From NCBI GenBank assembly GCA_003645735.1, contig QNBQ01000124.1:1-5967 (forward strand): DNA of 5,967 nt. Direction: 5' to 3'. This document shows positions 1-4,646 of this stretch, piece by piece. Under the pieces are notes generated by a model, which worked only from the letters and a program-made list of their open reading frames with translations, was not told the DNA's origin and did no database searches. A program made the translations under genes and the position numbers. The DNA is from Candidatus Poribacteria bacterium. GTDB lineage: Bacteria > Poribacteria > WGA-4E > B28-G17. Numbering within the stretch: position 1 is the first letter of the stretch; every line of letters starts with the position of its first letter.

Positions 1-1643
1 AACTTGACCTTGATATCCTTGGAGCCATCCCCCTCGAGGAGGGTGACCTTGACGGTTTTGGAGAAGGGCATCCATCTGAAGGAGCTTTCCGTTCTGGTGA
101 GGTCGCCCGATATGAAGACCTCGGACGCTCCCTCGGCGGACAGGTTTAGCTTGATATCCCTCTCAGATACGATCTCCCTTTTTAAGGAAGCGGATGGATT
201 CAGCGGGGGGGTTGTGTCAAGGGTTATCCGAGCTGTCACCGGCGGTGTCTCGTTGCCCGCCTTGTCCCTGAACTTGATCCTTAAAATCTTATCGCCATCC
301 CCCATAGCCAAATAGATCGGAACCACAGGGGCCATGGGAATCCATTTGAACGTGCTTCCGCTTTCCACCACATCGCCTTCTATCAAAACCTCCGCCGCGC
401 CGTTAGCGTCTAGGCTCAGCCTGGCCTCCCTCGACCCCGTTTTTTCGACTTCAAATCTCGCTCTCAACCCAGTGGGAGGGGTGTTATCGATCGTTATCTT
501 CAGCGAGCTGTCCCGGCTGATGTGGCCGACCCCATCCGATAGTTCGACCTCTACAACGTAATCATCAGCTTCTTTACTCTTGGAGGAATCCCATAGGAAG
601 GAATAAACCCCCTTTCCCTCATCTCTCATCGACTTCCTGAGAAAGTAACTCATTTTCTTCGAGCTGATCGTCGCAACGGCGCTTAATCCCTCAAGATCCG
701 GCTTTGTTCTGACCGTTATTAGTATCCTCTGCCCGGAGCGATAGACCAAATCGATATCCCTGGGATCAGCATTGTCTCGAACCGTCACTTCCTCTATGGG
801 AGGCGGTTTAAGGATCAGGTATATCTGCCCCTCGACAGGTGTGGAGAGGTTATCGGCGGCATCTTTAAAGATCACCGACACTTTTTTCAAACCCTGACCG
901 GGGGTTAGGGGGAGGGAAAGACCCCTTTGAGGCTTGATCCACCTCCCCGAGATCGGGTTAGACGCGAGATCGCCGTCTATCAGCATAGCGACGGCGTCCC
1001 TCGGGTGGGAGATGAGGATCCTCACGACATCCGATCGTGTGTATCTTACGCCGTCGTTTAGTTCGATCTCGCCTGGAACAGGAGGGGTATTATCAATGGT
1101 GATCCTCAGGGATTTTTCATCGGTCCTCCCCAACTCATCTTCAAGTCTAACCGAGACATCATAATCGTCGGCCTCTTCAAGCCCATATGTGGGCCAGATG
1201 TGAACGTAAATACCGTTTTCAAGCGATGTCATCCTCTGCCATCCGGTGTCATAACCCGTCGAAGGGGAGCGTATCCTAATCTTCCCTGTGAGATAGGGTT
1301 TATCACCCATCTCCTCCAGCTCGAACCTCACGATTTCCCCGGCGTGGTATATCCCGTCGTTATCGGTCGGATCGGCTGAATCGTAAACTTCAACTGTCCC
1401 AATTATCGGCCCCAACGCATCGAGTATAATGGTTCCGGTCATCGGAGGTGCTTCGATCTCCCCGCTTCTGAGCTTGACGCTCACCAGTTTAAGCCCATCG
1501 CCTCTTGTAAGCGTCACCCTCGCGATCGGAGAGAATTCCACCCATTTGAAGGTTATATCGCTTTCATCCACATCGCCCGATATAAACATCTCCTCGGCGC
1601 CTTCGGCTGAGATGGTGAGGACAACCGATCTGGAGGAGGTCAT
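1..1643 (-). repeat. Internal repeats of two Ig-like domain types, order 1-2-1-2-1-1
   Basis: Six units of about 75-110 residues are visible inside the secreted protein gene. Type 1 units lie at 1416-1643, 813-1085, 204-476 and 1-203 (cut). Type 2 units lie at 1086-1412 and 477-806. Type 1 units 1, 3 and 4 are close to each other (for example FISGDV, LIEGDV and FISGDL, then TFKW, TFKW and SFRW, then GDG). The second type 1 unit (813-1085) is diverged, with LIDGDL, RWIKP, GQGLK and FKDAADN. The two type 2 units share DxADPxD, EADDY and IDNTPP. The linker (D/I)(N/T)TPP marks most unit borders. Borders were set by eye and may be off by several residues. Confidence 0.75.
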
Positions 1644-1751
1644 CCCCGCCCCACCGTCTATGATCAGCCCTCCGGGTTTGATAGCTCCCAAAGCGCTCAT
1701 CGGGAAAACCGATATGAGGCAAAGAAACATTACCAACAGTTTACCTCTCAT
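1..1751 (-). CDS. Secreted multi-domain protein with alternating Ig-like repeats (C-terminus outside window)
   Basis: The frame is open from ATG 1751 to the left edge (583 codons, no stop), so the C-terminus is missing. The start is supported by GGGAGGT (1757-1763) five bases upstream. Residues 1-22 form a signal peptide: MRGK, a hydrophobic core LLVMFLCLISVF, and a likely cut near SALG/A. The rest is beta-rich repeats of two kinds. Type 1 (about 37-112, 223-313, 426-516, 517-583+) carries a GAxEVFISGD-like strand, FKW, a GDGxK turn and, in the best copy, FRDKAGNETPP. Type 2 (about 114-222 and 316-425) has a D-x-ADP-x-D start, an EADDY segment and ends in ITIDNTPP. There is no catalytic motif, membrane helix or sorting signal in the visible part. 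Such Ig-like arrays are common in exported surface or adhesive proteins. It is the last visible gene of the operon, 19 bp after a TPR gene. The specific function is unknown; adhesin or matrix protein is an inference. Confidence 0.88.
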   Translation of the reverse strand, partial: MRGKLLVMFLCLISVFPMSALGAIKPGGLIIDGGAGMTSSRSVVLTISAEGAEEMFISGDVDESDITFKWVEFSPIARVTLTRGDGLKLVSVKLRSGEIEAPPMTGTIILDALGPIIGTVEVYDSADPTDNDGIYHAGEIVRFELEEMGDKPYLTGKIRIRSPSTGYDTGWQRMTSLENGIYVHIWPTYGLEEADDYDVSVRLEDELGRTDEKSLRITIDNTPPVPGEIELNDGVRYTRSDVVRILISHPRDAVAMLIDGDLASNPISGRWIKPQRGLSLPLTPGQGLKKVSVIFKDAADNLSTPVEGQIYLILKPPPIEEVTVRDNADPRDIDLVYRSGQRILITVRTKPDLEGLSAVATISSKKMSYFLRKSMRDEGKGVYSFLWDSSKSKEADDYVVEVELSDGVGHISRDSSLKITIDNTPPTGLRARFEVEKTGSREARLSLDANGAAEVLIEGDVVESGSTFKWIPMAPVVPIYLAMGDGDKILRIKFRDKAGNETPPVTARITLDTTPPLNPSASLKREIVSERDIKLNLSAEGASEVFISGDLTRTESSFRWMPFSKTVKVTLLEGDGSKDIKVK

Positions 1752-1756
1752 CGTTT

Positions 1757-1763
1757 ACCTCCC
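1757..1763 (-). promoter_or_regulatory. Ribosome binding site of the Ig-repeat gene
   Basis: On the minus strand this reads GGGAGGT, five bases before ATG 1751. It lies in the 19-bp gap after the TPR gene and fixes the start ahead of the signal peptide. Confidence 0.7.
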
Positions 1764-1770
1764 GAGCTTT

Positions 1771-2286
1771 TCACCTAGCCGTTGCCAATGCCAATGCGAG
1801 CAAAAGGGGAAGGAGCTTCGCCCTCCAGGAGGGAGCCTTCCCCCGTTTTTCGATCACCACCTTGTAAGACGAGCCGCCTTTAAGTCGTATCTTTCCACCT
1901 TCGAAGCTACGTTTCGGTATCACCTTCCATCTATCCTTGTAGACCGCCTTAAGGATGATCCTCTCCGAGGGGATCAGCTCGAGGGAGGGCGGGCTTTCAG
2001 AGATGATCATATGCGCCTTCTTGAGATCCTCCAGCGCATCGCCCGTCCTTCCGAGGTTGAACTCCGCAACGGCTTTGTAAAACATGATCCGTGGATCACT
2101 GGGATCAACTTTCAGCGCCTCATTGAAAGCGTCGATGGCCGATTCGTAATCGCCTGATTCTAACGAGTTCAACCCCGCTTTCAAAAACAGCTCCGCTTCT
2201 CCGTCTGAGCCGAAGCTTAGGGGGAAACAAAGCGCTATCAGGGGTGAAACCGAGCAGAGGACGGCACGTCCAATTCTCCAACGCAT
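1771..2286 (-). CDS. Small exported TPR protein with C-terminal hydrophobic tail
   Basis: The 171-residue product begins MRWRIGRAVL. An in-frame ATG 10 codons upstream (2316) is less likely, because AGGAGG (2294-2299) sits seven bases before ATG 2286 and the upstream ATG overlaps the preceding gene. Residues 1-26 look like a signal peptide (basic start, hydrophobic run, then FGS). Two 34-residue TPR units follow at about 31-64 and 65-98, with SLESGDYESAIDAFNEAL matching the TPR consensus well. A predicted beta segment (about 118-150, with GGSSYKVVIEKRG) resembles a short PEGA-like strand pair. The protein ends in a hydrophobic helix (about 157-170) and a final Arg. It is 14 bp after the upstream TPR gene and 19 bp before the Ig-repeat gene. 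TPRs normally bind proteins, so an assembly or scaffold role in the envelope is inferred. The exact function is unknown. Confidence 0.88.
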   Translation of the reverse strand: MRWRIGRAVLCSVSPLIALCFPLSFGSDGEAELFLKAGLNSLESGDYESAIDAFNEALKVDPSDPRIMFYKAVAEFNLGRTGDALEDLKKAHMIISESPPSLELIPSERIILKAVYKDRWKVIPKRSFEGGKIRLKGGSSYKVVIEKRGKAPSWRAKLLPLLLALALATAR

Positions 2287-2293
2287 CAACGTT

Positions 2294-2299
2294 CCTCCT
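2294..2299 (-). promoter_or_regulatory. Ribosome binding site deciding the start of the second TPR gene
   Basis: On the minus strand this reads AGGAGG, seven bases before ATG 2286. It lies just past the stop of the preceding gene (2301-2303). It favours 2286 over the in-frame ATG at 2316, which would overlap that gene. Confidence 0.75.
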
Positions 2300-2300
2300 C

Positions 2301-2912
2301 TCATCTGGATATCCACAATGCTAAGATCACCGCGATGGGTATGATCCTTTTGAACGCCCTGTTGAGCGTTCCCATCCTATCGAGATCCACCTTATACGTC
2401 CTTCCACATCGGAGTTTCAAAACCTTGGAGACGGATCTGATCTCCGACCTATCCTCGCTCCTCAGGAGCACCACCTCGCCCTTTTCGGTTTCAAATCGGA
2501 TCTCGACCTCATCTAGATCAGATGAGGGTCTCTTCCCGATAGCTCTGGGTTTTATCCCGGGAAATCTCTCCTTGATCTCGGATAAGATATCCGGGCGAAG
2601 CCTGTCATGTTTAATTCCTTTCTCCTCCGCTTCAAGGAGGTAATACAAGGCTTCGCCGATCTCCTCCTTTGACCTTGCCGCTTCGCCCCTCTGATACTTT
2701 ATCAGGCCGAGGAAGTAAAGGGGGTCGGGATCATCGGGGTTGAGCTGGGCCGACAGGAGCAGTTCCCTTTCAGCCCTGGTCGCATCTCCTTCACATATCA
2801 GGTAATAGACCCCTTCGATCAGGTATCTATCAGCTGGCTCGGCCTGGAGAGCGGCAGTCCAAAGGAAAGCCGATATAAAAGCGATCGATTCAATCATCTT
2901 TTTTGGCCTCAT
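2301..2912 (-). CDS. Exported TPR-like protein with C-terminal hydrophobic tail
   Basis: The 203-residue product has a signal peptide at 1-24 (MRPKK, hydrophobic core IAFISAFLWTAAL, likely cut after ALQA). Residues about 27-97 form TPR-like helices, including AERELLLSAQLNPDDPDPLYFLGLIKYQRGE split over two units. A charged middle (about 98-130) leads to beta segments (135-175) and a hydrophobic helix (about 189-202) followed by a terminal Arg. The last 36 residues align without gaps to the last 36 of the next gene's product. The start overlaps the kinase gene by 23 bp, and a weak ACAGGT lies upstream of ATG 2912. A second ATG at 2897 is possible but would lose the basic MRPKK segment. The overlap implies translational coupling to the kinase. 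Location is probably periplasmic or membrane-anchored; a role in polysaccharide assembly is inferred from position only. Confidence 0.87.
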   Translation of the reverse strand: MRPKKMIESIAFISAFLWTAALQAEPADRYLIEGVYYLICEGDATRAERELLLSAQLNPDDPDPLYFLGLIKYQRGEAARSKEEIGEALYYLLEAEEKGIKHDRLRPDILSEIKERFPGIKPRAIGKRPSSDLDEVEIRFETEKGEVVLLRSEDRSEIRSVSKVLKLRCGRTYKVDLDRMGTLNRAFKRIIPIAVILALWISR

Positions 2913-3600
2913 AGCTATACCTGTAGTATTTGTGTTCGTAGTAATAGGGCAGCGCTCTTGTGACGTTGTTGAGCACCATCCCTATGAGGTTGCCGTTGGC
3001 CTTTCTTATGAGCTCCACGGCCCTAGCCACTATCTCCCTGAAGGTCTTCCCACCCATCACCACGAGGACAACTCCGTCCACAAACGGGGCTATAAGTTCG
3101 GCGTCGTTAACCGGCACTATAGGGGGAGAATCAATTATCAGGATGTCATAAGCCACGGATAGCTCGGCTATGAGCTTCTTCACGCGGTCGATTCTTATCC
3201 TCAGGATGCCGCTCGGGGATGAGAGCCTAGAACCGCTTGGGAGGAGGAAGAGATTCTCCATTTGGGTGTGGTATATCAGCTCGTTTGGGTGGATCGGCTC
3301 TTCTGATGCGAGCATATCGCCCAAGCCGGGCGTTCTGATGGTTTTAAACAAATTGTGAAGGATTGATCTACGCAAATCGAGATCGATCATAAGAGTCTTT
3401 CTGCCCGAATGAGCTGCCGTCATACCGAGGTAGGCGGCCAATATCGACTTCCCCTCTCGCGGCATCGCGCTCGTTATAAGCACGCTTTTCACGCCGTTCC
3501 TCCCTTTCCCAGCTATAGTGGCCAATACCCTGTAAACCTCCATCACGCCGGGGGAGTCGGGGTTGAACAGCTCGGGCAGGTTTCGCGTTCTCCTCCTCAT
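2890..3600 (-). CDS. CpsD/CapB-type bacterial tyrosine kinase (exopolysaccharide regulation)
   Basis: This 236-residue cytoplasmic P-loop kinase belongs to the BY-kinase family, which controls polymer length and export by cycles of tyrosine autophosphorylation. Motifs in order are: EVYRVLATIA (21-30, like the family EaFRxLRTN segment); Walker A SAMPREGKS (44-52, Lys51); Walker A' TLMIDLDLRR (69-78, Asp73 and Asp75); LLPSG (119-123); Walker B DILIIDSPP (152-160, Asp157); and a C-terminal tyrosine cluster with seven Tyr between 219 and 230. There is no membrane or Wzz domain, so it is the stand-alone form that normally needs a separate membrane activator, which is not seen here. Its ATG overlaps the sugar-transferase stop as ATGA (3597-3600), with AAGGTGAG just upstream. 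MinD/ParA ATPases share the fold, but the Tyr tail and EPS context favour a BY-kinase. Confidence 0.93.
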   Translation of the reverse strand: MRRRTRNLPELFNPDSPGVMEVYRVLATIAGKGRNGVKSVLITSAMPREGKSILAAYLGMTAAHSGRKTLMIDLDLRRSILHNLFKTIRTPGLGDMLASEEPIHPNELIYHTQMENLFLLPSGSRLSSPSGILRIRIDRVKKLIAELSVAYDILIIDSPPIVPVNDAELIAPFVDGVVLVVMGGKTFREIVARAVELIRKANGNLIGMVLNNVTRALPYYYEHKYYRYSYEAKKDD

Positions 3601-4337
3601 GTCTCACCTTTGAAAAGCGCCCATATCGTCCTGAATATCAGCCACATATCCATTTTCAACCCCATCTTCTTGATATACCTCACATCCCATCTGAGCTTTC
3701 TGTAGATGCTTTCGGCGCCCTTATCGTAGCCTGAGAAGAGCTGGGCCAGGCCTGTGATGCCCGACTTCACGTCGTGCCTCCTGTCGTAAGCGGGGATTAT
3801 CTCGACGAAGTTGAGGACGAACTCGGGCCTTTCGGGCCTCGGCCCCACAAGGCTCATATCTCCTATCAACACGTTTATGAGCTGAGGCAGCTCGTCCAGC
3901 TTTGATCTCTTGAGAAACCTTCCCACCCTCGTCAGCCTGGGATCCTCATCGGAAGCCCAGATGGGACCCGTTTTCAGTTCGGCGTCCTTCACCATAGTTC
4001 TGAACTTGAGCATTTTAAAGACCTTCCCGTTTTTACCCACCCTATCCTGTCTGTAGAAGACCGGCCCCGATGTGTCGAACTTCACCGCTATAGATATGAT
4101 CAGGAAGGGAAAGGAGCAGAACATAAGCCCGAGGATGGAAGCAGTTGTGTCGATCAGCCTCTTGAGGATCGGATACCATCTAGGCGCCTTCACGGGGGAC
4201 ATCAGCTCGACCGAGCTGAAGAATGAGGAGTGTTTCTTCGCGATTATTTTCAGCTCCTCGTAAAAGCCGATGTCCCCCGTTGGGGAGATCCCTAGATGTT
4301 TGGCGCCGTTTAGCATGCAGTATTCCCTATAATGCAC
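3597..4337 (-). CDS. Polyprenyl-phosphate hexose-1-phosphate transferase (bacterial sugar transferase)
   Basis: This membrane enzyme transfers a sugar-1-phosphate from a nucleotide sugar to undecaprenyl phosphate, the first step of surface-glycan synthesis (WcaJ/PglC monotopic PGT family). The GTG 4337 start gives 246 residues. Key parts are KRLID (59-63), a hydrophobic re-entrant helix (about 64-87) broken by SFPF, GPVFYRQDRVG (91-101), KFRTM (111-115), the catalytic Asp148-Glu149 pair in KLDELPQ, MSLVGPRPERPEF (161-173) and KSGITGLAQ (191-199). Residues 1-58 form a short soluble extension; the multi-helix N-terminus of full-length WcaJ is absent. GTG 4337 has GGAGG six bases upstream. The frame stays open to TTG 4397, but that TTG lies inside a sigma-54 promoter, so it was rejected. 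ATG 4316 is an alternative. It is the first gene of the operon. The sugar substrate cannot be read from the sequence. Confidence 0.92.
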   Translation of the reverse strand: MHYREYCMLNGAKHLGISPTGDIGFYEELKIIAKKHSSFFSSVELMSPVKAPRWYPILKRLIDTTASILGLMFCSFPFLIISIAVKFDTSGPVFYRQDRVGKNGKVFKMLKFRTMVKDAELKTGPIWASDEDPRLTRVGRFLKRSKLDELPQLINVLIGDMSLVGPRPERPEFVLNFVEIIPAYDRRHDVKSGITGLAQLFSGYDKGAESIYRKLRWDVRYIKKMGLKMDMWLIFRTIWALFKGET

Positions 4338-4343
4338 GCTCCG

Positions 4344-4348
4344 CCTCC
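4344..4348 (-). promoter_or_regulatory. Ribosome binding site of the sugar transferase
   Basis: On the minus strand this reads GGAGG, six bases before GTG 4337. It lies about 22-26 bases downstream of the transcription start expected from the sigma-54 promoter (about 4370). It is the main reason for choosing this start. Confidence 0.6.
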
Positions 4349-4380
4349 GAATCTCCTTTACTGCTTCGACCGATTCGATG

Positions 4381-4397
4381 AGCAAGCGACATGCCAA
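4381..4397 (-). promoter_or_regulatory. Sigma-54 (-24/-12) promoter of the surface-glycan operon
   Basis: The minus strand reads TTGGCATGTCGCTTGCT. Against the known consensus YTGGCACG-N4-TTGCW it differs at one base (C to T in the -24 element). The GG and GC doublets are exactly 10 bases apart (-12 C at 4382). The expected start of transcription is near 4370, about 33 bases ahead of GTG 4337. A sigma-54 activator gene diverges from the same region, which supports the call. No experiment is available. Confidence 0.75.
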
Positions 4398-4416
4398 GGC
4401 GAACAGCTTCAGGATT

Positions 4417-4458
4417 TAAGGATCTTACCAGCCGGTTAAGCGTTCCGGATTATGTAAG
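4417..4458. promoter_or_regulatory. Possible operator: cluster of TAAG/CTTA half-sites
   Basis: TAAG occurs at 4417-4420, 4437-4440 and 4455-4458, and CTTA at 4424-4427. They form TAAG-GAT-CTTA (4417-4427) and an imperfect 17-bp palindrome (4424-4440, six of eight pairs). The cluster is about 100-150 bases upstream of the start expected for the plus-strand promoter, a usual distance for activator sites, and 35-75 bases upstream of the minus-strand -12 element. The half-sites are short and could be chance. Confidence 0.25.
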
Positions 4459-4542
4459 CGGCTTCACACGTATATGGAGAGGGCGCAATATGAGCTGGGT
4501 AGATTGAGCGTTGAAATGGGGTCAAAGGCTCCTTGGGAACAA

Positions 4543-4558
4543 CGGCATACGAATTGCA
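4543..4558 (+). promoter_or_regulatory. Candidate sigma-54 promoter of the activator gene
   Basis: The plus strand reads CGGCATACGAATTGCA. GG and GC are 10 bases apart as required. The -12 half (TTGCA) is perfect, while the -24 half keeps GGCA but differs at three of seven positions. The expected transcription start is near 4569, leaving a leader of about 78 bases before TTG 4647. It would mean the activator gene is itself sigma-54 dependent, possibly autoregulated. Confidence 0.4.
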
Positions 4559-4574
4559 AGCAAAAACTCGGAGA

Positions 4575-4597
4575 TCGGGAGTTGAATTAACCCTCGA
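4575..4597. repeat. Imperfect 23-bp inverted repeat in the activator leader
   Basis: Bases 4575-4583 (TCGGGAGTT) pair with 4589-4597 (AACCCTCGA), with one G-T pair and one A-C mismatch, around GAATT. On DNA it could be a regulator site. In RNA it could be a hairpin, since it lies just downstream of the predicted plus-strand start. It is not followed by a T-run, so it does not look like a terminator. Confidence 0.35.
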
Positions 4598-4632
4598 AAT
4601 CTGATAGAATTAAGCCGTTTTCCAAAACGATC

Positions 4633-4637
4633 GGGAG
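4633..4637 (+). promoter_or_regulatory. Ribosome binding site supporting a TTG start for the activator
   Basis: GGGAG lies nine bases before TTG 4647. The next in-frame ATG (4689) has no purine-rich site upstream and would cut into the first GAF helix. Confidence 0.45.
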
Positions 4638-4646
4638 ATTTTATCC

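Larger units (their letters stand above)
4338..4646. other. Divergent regulatory region between the operon and the activator gene
   Basis: These 309 bases hold no convincing gene. They contain a strong minus-strand sigma-54 promoter (4381-4397), a weaker plus-strand one (4543-4558), a cluster of TAAG/CTTA half-sites (4417-4458), a 23-bp imperfect inverted repeat (4575-4597) and paired short direct repeats GATCGGGAG (4573-4581, 4629-4637) and GAATTAA (4584-4590, 4607-4613). The layout, with about 160 bp between the two promoters, leaves room for shared upstream activator sites. Two 38-codon open frames on the plus strand lack ribosome sites and were not called. Confidence 0.6.

Noticed and set aside
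1..1643. CRISPR-like or short tandem DNA repeats in the left part
   Set aside because: The repetition is at the protein-domain level, with units of about 200-330 bases and no regular spacers.
1429..2157. 242-codon plus-strand open frame
   Set aside because: It spans parts of two minus-strand genes with signal peptide, TPR and Ig repeats, and its own product has no coherent domain.
1771..2912. PEP-CTERM sorting signals on the TPR proteins
   Set aside because: The tails have a hydrophobic helix and a final Arg but lack the Pro-Glu-Pro motif and the Arg-rich end, so only a looser analogy is proposed.
3409..3705. 98-codon plus-strand frame and other plus-strand frames over 2335-4263
   Set aside because: All lie opposite well-supported kinase, TPR or sugar-transferase genes and have no family motifs.
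4338..4397. Twenty extra N-terminal codons of the sugar transferase starting at TTG 4397
   Set aside because: The TTG and following bases are the sigma-54 promoter, and the predicted transcription start is downstream of it. GTG 4337 has a better ribosome site.
4391..4507. 38-codon plus-strand open frame (MPRRTASG...)
   Set aside because: It starts within the minus-strand promoter, has no ribosome site and no recognisable domain.
4474..4590. 38-codon plus-strand open frame (MERAQYELGR...)
   Set aside because: No ribosome site and no known motif. It overlaps the candidate plus-strand promoter, so it is probably chance.
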